In this document: in pieces, positions 46,569 to 55,314 of the stretch | How positions within the stretch are numbered: position 1 is the stretch's first letter | Layout of the letters: the number at the start of each line of letters is the position of its first letter | DNA from: JAJDZL01 sp965220665 | GTDB taxonomy: Bacteria; Pseudomonadota; Gammaproteobacteria; Arenicellales; JAJDZL01 | Length of the DNA stretch: 64,000 bases | Reading direction: 5' to 3' | Assembly (NCBI GenBank): GCA_965220665.1 | Contig: CBDCQQ010000005.1 | Span: 2,418,001-2,482,000, forward strand | Position numbers and translations under genes: made by a program | Notes under the pieces: generated by a model | What the model was told of the DNA's origin: nothing | Databases searched by the model: none | Seen by the model: the letters and a program-made list of their open reading frames with translations, nothing else

Positions 46569-47336
46569 TTATGCGGGGCCTGGCTCATGCGTCGCCGCCG
46601 GTTCCAGTGCGTTTCGTTTTCTCATCGACTCGCCCTGCAGCGCAATGCGGTGGGCATTGTGAATCAGCCGGTCCAAGATGGCATCGGCCAGCGTCGGGTC
46701 GCCGATGGCTGAATGCCAGCTGTCGACCGGCAGCTGGCTGACCATGGCGACCGAGCGGCGTCCGTAGCGCACATCCATCAGTTCCATCAGGTCGCGCCGG
46801 TCGGCCGCCGTCAGCGGCTGCAGGCCCCAGTCGTCGATGATCACCAGCGACACCTGGCCGAGGCGCTGGATGAACTGATGATACGAACCGGTGGCTCTGG
46901 CCTGGTCGAACTGCGACAGCAGCGACGGCAGACGCAGGTAGCGCACGTCGTGATTGAGCAGGCACGCCGAGCGTCCGAGTGCGCAGGCCACATGCGATTT
47001 TCCCGAACCGCACGGTCCGGTGATCAGCAGGTTCTGGGCTTTTTCGATCCAGCCGCAATGGCCCAGCTCGGCGATCTGCTGGCGGCTGAGGCCGCGCGAC
47101 GCGCGGTAGTCAATGTCGTCGAGGCTTGCGGCGAGGCGGAAACCGGCGCCTTTGATCAGCCGCTGCAGGCGGCGCTGATGTCGGCACTGCAGTTCGTGAT
47201 CGACCAGCAGACCCAGCCGTTCAGTGAACCCGAGATCCTCATAAGTGCCGGGCTGCTCAAGCTGGTGTTCCAGCGCCTGCGACATCGATCCCAGCGACAG
47301 CTTCCTCAGATTGGTCAGTACCTGTCTGTTCATCAT
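46569..47336 (-). CDS. istB: IS21 helper ATPase IstB
   Basis: A 255-residue AAA+ protein from MMNRQVLTNLRKL at 47336. It has Walker A NLLITGPCGSGKSHVACALG, a Walker B in LVIIDDWGLQPL, and the segments YGRRSVAMVSQLPVDSWHSAIGDPTLADAILDRLIHNAHRI that define IstB. It loads and regulates the IstA transposase on target DNA. The start is seven bases after the istA stop, with GAGGGG overlapping that stop as ribosome site, so translation is coupled. Confidence 0.93.
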   Translation of the reverse strand: MMNRQVLTNLRKLSLGSMSQALEHQLEQPGTYEDLGFTERLGLLVDHELQCRHQRRLQRLIKGAGFRLAASLDDIDYRASRGLSRQQIAELGHCGWIEKAQNLLITGPCGSGKSHVACALGRSACLLNHDVRYLRLPSLLSQFDQARATGSYHQFIQRLGQVSLVIIDDWGLQPLTAADRRDLMELMDVRYGRRSVAMVSQLPVDSWHSAIGDPTLADAILDRLIHNAHRIALQGESMRKRNALEPAATHEPGPA

Positions 47337-47343
47337 GCACCCC

Positions 47344-48837
47344 TCACTTGAACTGGTCTGCGCCGCGCAGGTTTTCGTGATCCTGCGGCAGCTGCAGATC
47401 CAGCTCGGCGGACTGGCATCGCAGGTCGGCGCCATTTGTCAGAATCTCCCGAATCTGTGCGAGACGGCTCAGTCCCTGCTGGTTGGCGATGCGGCAGGCC
47501 GCATTGAGGCGCACATTGTCGTATTCGCGGCTCAGCGACAGCAGCCCCAGCGCCTTGCGGCTGACCTGCTGGACATGCCGCGCCTCGCTGATTCTTGCCT
47601 GCACGAACGCGCGGCAGTCCTCGCCCACCTCGGCGGCCCAGCCCTCGATGCGCTCGGCCGTCCATTTGTGCATGAACTCATGCGCCCTGGGCATGTGCGA
47701 ATCCACAGTCGAGTGCCCATGCTGCGGCTGTCTGACATGCATGCACACCTGCCGGCCCTTGAAAAACACCGTCACCACATCGGCATCGGCGCGGATCTCA
47801 ACCGCTTTGCCGACCAGCTCGTGGGGCACCGAATACCAGTGCCGGGCATACTGGACGTGATAGTCGCAACCGACTTTTGCGGTTCTGATGTCAAGTGCAT
47901 GAAACGGTGCCAGCGGCAGCGGCCGCAGAGCCGGCCGGTCAACCGACTCGAAGATCTCCCGGCGGCTGCCCGGACGATCCGAAAACGGCCGCTCGTTGAG
48001 CTGCTCGATCCGGCCGCGGACCGCCTGGTTCAGCTGCGAAAGTCTCTCGAAGCGCTGATTGCGAAGCGGCGCCAGAACCCACCGCTGAACCTGCTGCACC
48101 GCATTTTCCACAATCGCCTTGTCCTTTGGACGATACGGCCGCGCCGGCATCACCGCCACATCGTAGTGTGCCGCCCACTGCTGGTAGACGCCGTTGGCAT
48201 CCGGATCGTAACGGCAGGCTTTGCTGACCGCACTTTTCAGGTTGTCCGGCACGATCAGGTTCGGCGCCCCGCCAAAATATTCCAGCATCTGCGTGTTGCA
48301 CGCAAGCCAGTCCTCAAGACCCTGCGTCCACGCCGCACGCGCATAGGTGTAATGCGACACCCCCAGCGCACCGACGAAAATCTGCGCCCTGCGCACGCCA
48401 ACCGCAGCAGTCAGGCCCGAGTAATCCACATAGGCCATGTCGCCCGGCACATGATCCATGCGCATCGAGCGCCGCCCCTCTTTCGCCCATGCATTGTAGC
48501 AGCGGCAGAACCAGGCGTAGCTGTGGGCGTAGCCCTGCCGTTCGCAAAGCTCCTGCCACAAAAGCTTCAACGTCACCGACTTCAGACCCAGCTGACCGCG
48601 CACCCAGGCATAATCCACCTCATCGGCGCGCCCGGCGCACCCGGACCTCGGATATAAAATCCGCATCAGCTCAGCCTCATCCATGCCCTCGGCCTGCGGC
48701 CAGCTCACACCGGCCCGCCGGGCCTGGGCCAGCACGTTGTGAACCGTCGCGGTACCCGCATCAAGCACCTCGGCAATGCGCCGCATCGGCCAGCCGTTTT
48801 CGTGATGCAGCCTGAGTATCTGTTTATGTTTTCTCAT
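47344..48837 (-). CDS. istA: IS21 transposase IstA
   Basis: A 497-residue transposase starting MRKHKQILRLHHENG at 48837, six bases after AAGGAGA. A helix-turn-helix follows (PMRRIAEVLDAGTATVHNVL). The DDE core shows the Asp of DMAYVDYSG, the Asp of LIVPDNLKSAV and the Glu of KDKAIVENAVQQVQRW. The C-terminal part carries RHWYSVPHELVGKAVEIRAD. Length and order with istB are standard. Confidence 0.93.
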   Translation of the reverse strand: MRKHKQILRLHHENGWPMRRIAEVLDAGTATVHNVLAQARRAGVSWPQAEGMDEAELMRILYPRSGCAGRADEVDYAWVRGQLGLKSVTLKLLWQELCERQGYAHSYAWFCRCYNAWAKEGRRSMRMDHVPGDMAYVDYSGLTAAVGVRRAQIFVGALGVSHYTYARAAWTQGLEDWLACNTQMLEYFGGAPNLIVPDNLKSAVSKACRYDPDANGVYQQWAAHYDVAVMPARPYRPKDKAIVENAVQQVQRWVLAPLRNQRFERLSQLNQAVRGRIEQLNERPFSDRPGSRREIFESVDRPALRPLPLAPFHALDIRTAKVGCDYHVQYARHWYSVPHELVGKAVEIRADADVVTVFFKGRQVCMHVRQPQHGHSTVDSHMPRAHEFMHKWTAERIEGWAAEVGEDCRAFVQARISEARHVQQVSRKALGLLSLSREYDNVRLNAACRIANQQGLSRLAQIREILTNGADLRCQSAELDLQLPQDHENLRGADQFK

Positions 48838-48991
48838 CGGAATTCTCCTTCTCGTCATCTGACGCCTCCCTGACTTCAATCGCCACTTAAAACTGCGATT
48901 GATACGAAAAACGCCTGCAATAGTCAAATTGCACTGACAGAAACCGCCGCCGAAAAACCGACCTCCAGCATCCTGCAGATCAGCCGTACTG

Positions 48992-49104
48992 CGCGTTCGG
49001 ATTAGGTTTATTCCGCGTTCGGATAAGTGTTTATTCCGTGTTCGGATTAGGTTTATTCCGCGTTCGGATAAGTGTTTACTACGCGTTCGGATAAGTGTTT
49101 ATTA
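48992..49104. repeat. Five tandem IS21 end repeats
   Basis: CGCGTTCGGAT-type units begin at 48992, 49014, 49037, 49059 and 49082, a period of 22-23 bp; alternate units read GGATTAGGTTTATT or GGATAAGTGTTTATT. About three inverted units occur at the other end (46296-46350). They are presumed IstA-binding sites. Five at one end is on the high side for the family. Confidence 0.8.
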
Positions 49105-49113
49105 CGCATTTAT

Positions 49114-49284
49114 TCAAGAGTCGATCAGGCGCATCTGGCGCACGATCATTTCCTGCGCGGCAAAGCGCGCCTGACGCTGAAGTTCACCGTTGGCTATGCG
49201 GTGATGCTGGCGCGGGCGTGTGTGGCGGTCAAGGCCGGACAGCCGGAAAAGATGCGCAGCTGGGCGTCCTCGCTGGCGGCCTGA
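49114..49284 (+). pseudogene. DDE transposase, 3' part (continuation after IS21)
   Basis: The last 56 codons of the transposase begun at 45027: SRVDQAHLAHDHFLRGKARL, then TLKFTVGYAVMLARACVAVK and a short tail. They follow the right-hand TTTAT duplication in frame. The joined protein would be 474 residues, so the host IS was probably functional until the IS21 insertion. Confidence 0.82.
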
Positions 49285-49667
49285 CTGGCGCCCCGGTTCC
49301 CGGGGCTCGGAAAATCCAAACCGAACACGATGCTGCGGGTGCGGCAGATTCGGCGCGGCTGCAATTCGCCCGCGTCGCCGGCAATGGCGGTTTTCGCGGC
49401 ACTGGGCGCCTTGATGACTCGGAAATCAGCGGCGGGCGGGATTTTGTTTCGCGAAATTGACCGAATTTTTCTCCGTGACAGAATTTTCTGACCCTAAAAT
49501 TGTTGCTAACGCAAAACCCTCTCTCTTTCTTAGCCAGCCAGTGTTGCATATTTGTAATGTATAAGATAAGATTGAATTTCACATAACGCCACACGAGGGT
49601 TCACAACCTCAAACGTACCTTGTTGTGGACCGACAAATCATATTTTTACTGGAAACAGGAGGGTGAT

Positions 49668-50768
49668 ATGAAAAGAAGAGATTTCATTAAAAAATCAGGA
49701 GCCGCAGCAGCGGGTTTAGCAACTGCTGCAGTTGCCGCTCCAGCAATTTCCCAAGATCGCATACAGTGGCGATTGATTACGACATGGCCGAAGAATTTGC
49801 CAGGACTCGGGACTACAGCACAGTATTTCGCGGATCAAGTAACTGCATGTTCAGATGGCCGTCTTGAAATTAAGCTATTTGCATCCGGTGAAGTCGTCCC
49901 AGCATTCGAATCGATTGATGCTGTCAGTGCAGGCACGGTTGAAATGGGGCACGGTGCCCCGTACTACTGGAAGGGGAAAGCGGTTGCCTCGCAATTGGTG
50001 AGCAACTTTCCATTTGGTCTCACTGCGCAGGAATACAACGCTTGGATTCAGTTCGGCGGTGGTGCGCAACTCTGTGACGAGTTCTATCAAGACGCGCTTG
50101 GCTGTCGGTTCCTTATCTGTGGCAATACCGGTGTGCAGCATCCCGGCTATTCGAGAAAGGAAGTCAACTCACTTGAGGATTTTAAAGGGCTGAAAATGCG
50201 TATGCCCGGAATCGGTGGTGCGTCTATGGCAGCAATTGGCGCAACAGTGATCAATCTGCCTGGATCCGAAGTTGCGCAGGCATTTGCCTCTGGAACAGTG
50301 GACTGGGTGGAATGGAACAGCCCCTATGGTGAAGCTACCATGGGATTCTGGCGTCACGGAAAGTATTACTACACTCCGGGGTTCCACGAAGCGGCGACTT
50401 CGCTCGATCTGTTCATCAATCCGGCGGCGTGGGATACTTTGCCTAACGACCTTAAGGCGATCGTGACTCAGTGCGCGAATTCTGCGAATCACTTCGCGCT
50501 TTCGGAACCAGTTGCCTACTCTGGCGCAATCCTTCAAAAGCTAATTAATGAGGAAGGCGTCATTGTTAAGGTCATACCGGATGATGCGCTTATCGCAATT
50601 GGCAATGCGGCCGGTGAAATCATCGCTGATCAAGTTGCCAATGATCCATGGAGTGCGAAAATCTTTGCCAGCATGTCAAAGTTCCGCTCCGAACAAATTC
50701 CGTATACAGATACCACGGAAGGGGAATTTATCCGCGCACGCAAGTTGCCTTATTCATTCCCATCATAG
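49668..50768 (+). CDS. dctP: TRAP transporter substrate-binding protein DctP (TakP-like)
   Basis: A 366-residue periplasmic binding protein with a twin-arginine signal (MKRRDFIKKSGAAAAGLATA, cleavage near AISQ). The sequence WRLITTWPKNLPGLGTTAQYFADQV, DAVSAGTVEMGHGAPYYWKGK and VDWVEWNSPYGE follows the TakP subfamily that binds 2-oxo monocarboxylates and related acids. The ATG at 49668 has a CAGGAGGG ribosome site. It is followed by a strong terminator. Its natural partners, dctQ and dctM, lie 10 kb upstream beyond the IS patch, so the operon appears to have been split. Confidence 0.9.
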   Translation: MKRRDFIKKSGAAAAGLATAAVAAPAISQDRIQWRLITTWPKNLPGLGTTAQYFADQVTACSDGRLEIKLFASGEVVPAFESIDAVSAGTVEMGHGAPYYWKGKAVASQLVSNFPFGLTAQEYNAWIQFGGGAQLCDEFYQDALGCRFLICGNTGVQHPGYSRKEVNSLEDFKGLKMRMPGIGGASMAAIGATVINLPGSEVAQAFASGTVDWVEWNSPYGEATMGFWRHGKYYYTPGFHEAATSLDLFINPAAWDTLPNDLKAIVTQCANSANHFALSEPVAYSGAILQKLINEEGVIVKVIPDDALIAIGNAAGEIIADQVANDPWSAKIFASMSKFRSEQIPYTDTTEGEFIRARKLPYSFPS

Positions 50769-50784
50769 TCCAATGACTGAATTT

Positions 50785-50826
50785 CCCGGCACGGTTCTAT
50801 TGGCCGTGCCGGGTTTTATTTTTTTT
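50785..50826 (+). terminator. Rho-independent terminator after dctP
   Basis: A perfect 10-bp stem, CCCGGCACGG at 50785-50794 and CCGTGCCGGG at 50804-50813, with a nine-base loop is followed by TTTTATTTTTTTT. It ends the dctP transcript 16 bases after the stop. Confidence 0.95.
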
Positions 50827-50839
50827 GCCAATTGAGTCT

Positions 50840-52054
50840 ATGAAATCCCCAAATTTCAATAGGTTCGGTAACCGCGCTTTTTCCTCCCAGGGAGTCGAAC
50901 TATCGCTTTCCGGGGTGCGAGTCATTGAAATCTGCCAAATTGCAGCAGGTCCATTTTGCGCTATGTTGCTAGGCGACCTTGGCGCCGATGTCATAAAAGT
51001 TGAACCTCCTGGCGGAGATGCAATGCGGCAATGGCCACCCATAGTTAACGGCTTCAGCGGGAACTTTGCATCCGTCAACAAAAACAAGCGCTCCATCGCG
51101 CTGGATTTGAAGTCCCCTGATGGTCTCAACACAGCTTGTCAGCTAATTGAAAGTGCCGATGTCTTGCTGGAGAATAATCGTCCCGGGGTAATGCGGCGAT
51201 TGGGACTTGACTACGATACCGTTTCTGAGATCAATCCGTCGCTAATTTACTGTTCAATTTCCGCATTTGGGCAAACTGGCCCGCGAGCCCAACAAGGTGC
51301 TTTCGATGTTACCATGCAGGCCATGTCGGGCATCATGAGCGTAACCGGTGAAGAAGGTGAATCGCCGATCAAATGCGGCGTACCTTTGAGTGATTTTGCG
51401 ACTGGATTGTACGCGGCATTCCACATCTCATCCGCATTGTTTGAACGCAAGACCACAGGCAAAGGAGTTCATATTGATGCGTCCATGCTGGGTTGCAGTC
51501 TTGGAATCGCCGCCTTGCAAGTCAGCGAATACTTCGGTACTGGTAAGAATCCTATACGTTTGGGATCGCGGCACCCCAGAAATGCTCCATATCAGGCATT
51601 CAAGGCTTCCGATGATTATTTCGTACTGGCTGCAGGCAATCAGAATCTGTTCGAAATAGTCTGTGATGTTGTTAACCGACCTGATCTGGTTGACGACCCG
51701 AGATTCACCAGTACCGAATTGCGTACAAAAAATCAAAGTGAATTGACAGAAATTCTGGAACTTGAATTTGCTGGTGATACAGCTGATTGTTGGTATCAGC
51801 GGTTTCTGGAAGCAGGTGTGCCGACTGCACCGATCAATCGGTATGGTGAAGTACTCGATGATCCACAGGTAAGCAGCCACGGTTGGGTACAACCGCTTGA
51901 ACTGCCTGGAAATACCATTACAAAAACATTTTCACATCCAGTGCACCTGTCGGATCGCGATTTGCCGATTCGTCAGGCACCACCTGCTCTCAATGAACAC
52001 GAACAGGAAATCTTGCAGGAGATTTCAGATAACGTTGTAAAGATCAATACTTGA
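50840..52054 (+). CDS. Class III CoA-transferase (CaiB/BaiF family)
   Basis: A 404-residue protein with the family landmarks LSGVRVIEICQIAAGPFCAMLLGDLGADVIKVEPPGGDAMRQWPP, NKRSIALDLKSPDG, SADVLLENNRPGVMRRLGLDY, and the catalytic Asp region GAFDVTMQAMSGIMSVTGE. Enzymes of this family move CoA between carboxylic acids (carnitine, formate/oxalate, succinate/methyl-branched acids). Its gene starts just beyond the dctP terminator, probably with its own promoter. It may activate the imported acid or an intermediate of the cluster's pathway. Confidence 0.9.
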   Translation: MKSPNFNRFGNRAFSSQGVELSLSGVRVIEICQIAAGPFCAMLLGDLGADVIKVEPPGGDAMRQWPPIVNGFSGNFASVNKNKRSIALDLKSPDGLNTACQLIESADVLLENNRPGVMRRLGLDYDTVSEINPSLIYCSISAFGQTGPRAQQGAFDVTMQAMSGIMSVTGEEGESPIKCGVPLSDFATGLYAAFHISSALFERKTTGKGVHIDASMLGCSLGIAALQVSEYFGTGKNPIRLGSRHPRNAPYQAFKASDDYFVLAAGNQNLFEIVCDVVNRPDLVDDPRFTSTELRTKNQSELTEILELEFAGDTADCWYQRFLEAGVPTAPINRYGEVLDDPQVSSHGWVQPLELPGNTITKTFSHPVHLSDRDLPIRQAPPALNEHEQEILQEISDNVVKINT

Positions 52055-52484
52055 ATTTTGATGCGCAAGTCGACCGACGCGATCAGCTACAATTCTCCGA
52101 CGAACTCAATTTTGCGCAGCTTTGTTCCTAATGCCAGACAGTCTTTTGTCAATTGATGACGCCGCCGCTCAAGGAGTACCTGAACTAGGCTCGTATGGTG
52201 GTGATTCTACGTAATTTACTCCCTGCAGCTGGTCGTTGTGCTGCACTCTATGTTTCACCCAGTGAGCGGACCTGTTGAGTGAGGAACCGGAAGCGTCAAT
52301 TGGGCACATTCGGATCTGTGAGGGTTAAGCGCACATATCTCGACTGTTCGGCGAATCAAAACCAATCCCACAGTAGAAATAATATTAACTATCATTCGCT
52401 ATTTGATTACCTGAATCCATTCAGTGATTCATTGATCCCGAACAGGTGGCTTGAATTTCTTGCGTGAAGTCTGGAGGAATATTG
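52055..52484. other. Intergenic region, no feature seen
   Basis: About 430 bp before the amidinohydrolase gene. It should hold that gene's promoter. A 62-codon frame at 52279 has no family resemblance and is not called. Confidence 0.4.
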
Positions 52485-53408
52485 ATGTACAGGGAAAAAA
52501 TGGGTGACATTAAACAGTCGACGGCTTTCGCCCACGATTATTGGGGCATTGACAACGAATACACAACATTGACGGATGTCTTGCTTGGACAACCGCTTTA
52601 CTATCGCTGGGTCGATGCTGGTCCCCTGATTCGACGTACCATGGATAATGCCACACGGACCGGCATCAACTTTGATTACGACCTAGCCCAGTCGCAACAC
52701 AAGGCCATGGTGCAAATGTATCAGGAATATGGCGTCAAGTGCCATTTCTTAGATGCCGATGAAGCCCTGCATCGAAACTTTTTTGCACGCGACAATTCCG
52801 CGATGACACCTTGGGGGGCACTCATCTGTCATATGCAGCTCAAATGTCGCCGCGCGGACTATGCGACGGTGATCAAGTTCTATCAGGATAATCAAATACC
52901 CATTTGGAAATTTGCCACTGCTGGTCACTTTGAAGGCGGGGATTTCGTTATTTTGAAGCCGGGTTTGGTTTTGATTGGCTATTGCGGCGAGCGGTCTGAA
53001 AAAGAGGGTTCAGAGCAGGTTGCAGAATACGTCAGAGCAGAGGGTTGGGAAGCCATGACAGCACCTATATCCAGAGAGTTTGTTCACATGGATGGGCTGG
53101 TTGTTCCAATTGCAGAAAACCTTTTGATCGCGTGTTGCGATGCCATGGAACCTTGGTTGCTGGCATGGTTGAAAGATCTGGGGTTTGAAATTATCGATGT
53201 CAAATTTTCCGAAGCTCGGAATCTTGGCGTCAATCTAATGTGTCTCGGGGACGACAGAATTCTGGCGATGACTGGTTCACCTGATGCCTGCCAGCAACTT
53301 CGTGCGCACGGATTTACTGTGGAAGAACTGGACCTGTCAATGTTCACACTTGGCGGTGGTGGAATTCATTGTTTGAGTCAGGCATTGCGCCGTAACCGAC
53401 TGACTTAG
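52485..53408 (+). CDS. Amidinohydrolase/amidinotransferase family protein (DDAH-like)
   Basis: A 307-residue guanidine-modifying enzyme. Landmarks are R102-D103 (FFARDNS), E150-GGD153 (FEGGDF), H201-x-D203 (VHMDG) and C296 near the C-terminus (GGGGIHCLSQ), in the order expected for dimethylarginine dimethylaminohydrolase, arginine deiminase or amidinotransferase. The cysteine attacks the guanidinium carbon. A start at 52485 follows GGAGG by eight bases. Context with corrinoid methyl transfer suggests, but does not prove, a methylated guanidino substrate. Confidence 0.85.
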   Translation: MYREKMGDIKQSTAFAHDYWGIDNEYTTLTDVLLGQPLYYRWVDAGPLIRRTMDNATRTGINFDYDLAQSQHKAMVQMYQEYGVKCHFLDADEALHRNFFARDNSAMTPWGALICHMQLKCRRADYATVIKFYQDNQIPIWKFATAGHFEGGDFVILKPGLVLIGYCGERSEKEGSEQVAEYVRAEGWEAMTAPISREFVHMDGLVVPIAENLLIACCDAMEPWLLAWLKDLGFEIIDVKFSEARNLGVNLMCLGDDRILAMTGSPDACQQLRAHGFTVEELDLSMFTLGGGGIHCLSQALRRNRLT

Positions 53409-53420
53409 GGAGTGGTAAAA

Positions 53421-53460
53421 AAATATTTATTGATTTCAAGAATAAATCGAATAAATATTT
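53421..53460. terminator. A+T-rich hairpin between the amidinohydrolase and corrinoid genes
   Basis: AAATATTTATTGATTT at 53421-53436 pairs with AAATCGAATAAATATTT at 53444-53460 with one bulged base and a seven-base loop. It is purely A+T except for two G:C pairs. It may be a terminator, an operator or an mRNA end; position just after the stop favours the first. Confidence 0.45.
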
Positions 53461-53555
53461 ATTTCTCAGCGAACAGCAGAAGTTAAAATACGCAAAATTT
53501 TCTGACTTGATTACCCTGAGTTCCTAGATGAACCAATACTCTTGGATTGTGCCTA

Positions 53556-54251
53556 ATGGATAACGACGTAGAAGATATTGACTTATCAGCTTTATCTGAT
53601 GAAGAACTGGTCGAGCAGATGCACGATGACCTGTATGATGGACTGAAGGAGGAAATCGAAGAAGGTACGCATATTCTGCTGAATAGAGGTTGGGAGCCTT
53701 ATGATGTTCTGCAAGATGCACTCGTTGAGGGTATGCGTATAGTTGGCATCGACTTTCGAGACGGCATTCTGTTTGTACCAGAAGTGCTGATGTCAGCCAA
53801 TGCAATGAAAGGCGGCATGGCGATCCTGCGGCCACTTTTGGCTGAAACAGGAGCGCCGACAATCGGCAAAATGGTTATCGGAACTGTCAAGGGTGATATT
53901 CACGACATTGGAAAAAACCTAGTGGCTATGATGCTGGAAGGCGCTGGTTTTGAAGTGATTAATCTTGGCATCAATAATCCGGTTGAGAATTACATGGCAG
54001 CGCTGGATGAGCATGAACCTGAGCTGCTGGGTATGTCAGCACTGTTGACTACAACCATGCCCTACATGAAGGTCGTAATCGACACGCTGGTCGAGCAGGG
54101 AATTCGAGATGAATACATTGTGGTTGTAGGTGGTGCACCGCTTAATGAAGAGTTTGGTTCGGCAATTGGTGCGAATGCTTACTGTCGCGATGCTGCGGTG
54201 GCGGTTGAAACCTGTAAGACACTGATTGCAGAACTTAGAGCTAAGGCATAA
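53556..54251 (+). CDS. Corrinoid (B12-binding) methyl-carrier protein
   Basis: A 231-residue two-domain corrinoid protein of the MtbC/MttC type. The N-terminal helical cap has ALVEGMRIVGIDFRDGILFVPEVLMSANAM in pieces. The Rossmann-like domain has the B12 motif GDIHDIGKN, with H116 as the expected lower ligand of cobalt, followed by GFEVINLGI, SALLTTTMPYMK and VVVGGAPL. It shuttles a methyl group between a substrate methyltransferase and tetrahydrofolate. It is followed by the methyltransferase and activator genes. Confidence 0.93.
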   Translation: MDNDVEDIDLSALSDEELVEQMHDDLYDGLKEEIEEGTHILLNRGWEPYDVLQDALVEGMRIVGIDFRDGILFVPEVLMSANAMKGGMAILRPLLAETGAPTIGKMVIGTVKGDIHDIGKNLVAMMLEGAGFEVINLGINNPVENYMAALDEHEPELLGMSALLTTTMPYMKVVIDTLVEQGIRDEYIVVVGGAPLNEEFGSAIGANAYCRDAAVAVETCKTLIAELRAKA

Positions 54252-54311
54252 CCGCCAGATTCTTAACTCCCCCAAAATGGAACCTGCGCTGTTTGCTGGA
54301 GTGGCACTTAA

Positions 54312-55229
54312 ATGACCGAAACAGTCGTATCATCACAAACGAAAACGGTCGTTATCGGTTATGAGAGACCGTTCTGTGTTATTGGAGAACGGATCAATCC
54401 CACTGGTCGGAAACTACTCGCTGCAGAGATGGCGATCGGGAACTACAGTCGCGTCGAATCTGATGCCTTGGCCCAGGTACAGGCTGGTGCTCATATGCTT
54501 GATGTGAATGCTGGCATCCCTCTTGCCGATGAGCCGCGGATTCTTGCTGAATGTATTCAATTGGTGCAATCACTGACCGACGTACCCCTGTCAATTGATT
54601 CCTCCATTGTTGAAGCGCTGGAAGCTGGTTTGGAAGTTTACCAGGGAAGACCACTGGTGAACTCTGTGACGGGTGAGGAAGAACGTCTGGAAAGTGTTTT
54701 GCCGCTGGTTAAGAAGTATGACGCGGCAGTAGTCGCCATATCCAATGATGAGACTGGAATTTCCGAAGACCCCGATGTCCGGTATGAGGTTGCCAAGAAA
54801 ATCGTCGAACGGGCGGAAGACTACGGAATCTCACGAAACGATGTTGTTGTTGATCCGCTGGTCATGCCGATTGGTGCAATTGGTCTGGCCGGACGGCAGG
54901 TATTTCGAATTGTTCAACGCTTGCGTGAAGAACTCAAGGTCAACACAACATGCGGAGCATCAAATATCAGTTTTGGGCTCCCAAATCGAAATGGTTTAAA
55001 CTCGGCTTTCCTGACGATGGCAATTGGCGCTGGAATGACATCCGCGATCACCAGTCCGCTGCACCCAGAAATCATGAATTCAGTCATGGCAGCTGATGTA
55101 ATGATGGGGACGGATCGGGAGTGTCGGCGTTGGATTTCAAAATTTCGACAACCCATCAGTGAAGACGCTAGCGGCGAGCGGGCAGGGCGCCGAAACCGGA
55201 GTCGCAGAAGACATTCTGCTAGTGCGTAA
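54312..55229 (+). CDS. Methyltetrahydrofolate:corrinoid methyltransferase
   Basis: A 305-residue pterin-binding TIM-barrel protein: FCVIGERINPTGRKLLAAEM, GAHMLDVNAGIPLADEP, VPLSIDSSIVEALEAGL, LVNSVTGEEER and TTCGASNISFGLPNR are standard for the AcsE/MtgA group. It passes the methyl group between methylcob(III)alamin and tetrahydrofolate. The protein has an unusual arginine-rich tail (GERAGRRNRSRRRHSASA). It follows the corrinoid protein by 60 bp. Confidence 0.93.
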   Translation: MTETVVSSQTKTVVIGYERPFCVIGERINPTGRKLLAAEMAIGNYSRVESDALAQVQAGAHMLDVNAGIPLADEPRILAECIQLVQSLTDVPLSIDSSIVEALEAGLEVYQGRPLVNSVTGEEERLESVLPLVKKYDAAVVAISNDETGISEDPDVRYEVAKKIVERAEDYGISRNDVVVDPLVMPIGAIGLAGRQVFRIVQRLREELKVNTTCGASNISFGLPNRNGLNSAFLTMAIGAGMTSAITSPLHPEIMNSVMAADVMMGTDRECRRWISKFRQPISEDASGERAGRRNRSRRRHSASA

Positions 55230-55314
55230 ACCTTGTATTTAACGGCGATTAATATTTCTGCCGCTTTGTAGCATCAATTCTGTTCAGATCATCTATTCAA
55301 CCTGAGACATTTCC

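Larger units (their letters stand above)
46281..49108 (-). mobile_element. IS21-family insertion sequence, 2828 bp, TSD TTTAT
   Basis: The element starts TGCGTA at 46281 and ends TACGCA at 49108, and it is flanked by direct copies of TTTAT at 46276-46280 and 49109-49113. Removing the element plus one TTTAT restores the host transposase frame exactly (ATT TAT TCA AGA). It carries istA and istB on the minus strand and multiple terminal repeats, as usual for IS21. Both genes are intact. Confidence 0.93.
44842..49446 (+). mobile_element. DDE insertion sequence (IS1182/IS4-like) interrupted by IS21 (approximate ends)
   Basis: A G+C-rich block contains a transposase gene split by an IS21 element. 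A 10-bp inverted match, CAAAATCCCG at 44842-44851 and its complement at 49437-49446, coincides with the change in base composition on both sides and may mark the ends. The true termini and target duplication are not resolved. Confidence 0.5.

Noticed and set aside
46713..47351. 212-codon plus-strand frame opposite istB
   Set aside because: Shadow of IstB; no recognisable domain.
47245..48657. 470-codon plus-strand frame opposite istA
   Set aside because: Antisense to a well-conserved IstA; composition is typical of a shadow of a GC-rich gene.
41000..49600. Possible CRISPR array in the accessory patch
   Set aside because: Repeats here are IS ends and palindromes; the only tandem array (48992-49104) has no spacers and belongs to IS21.
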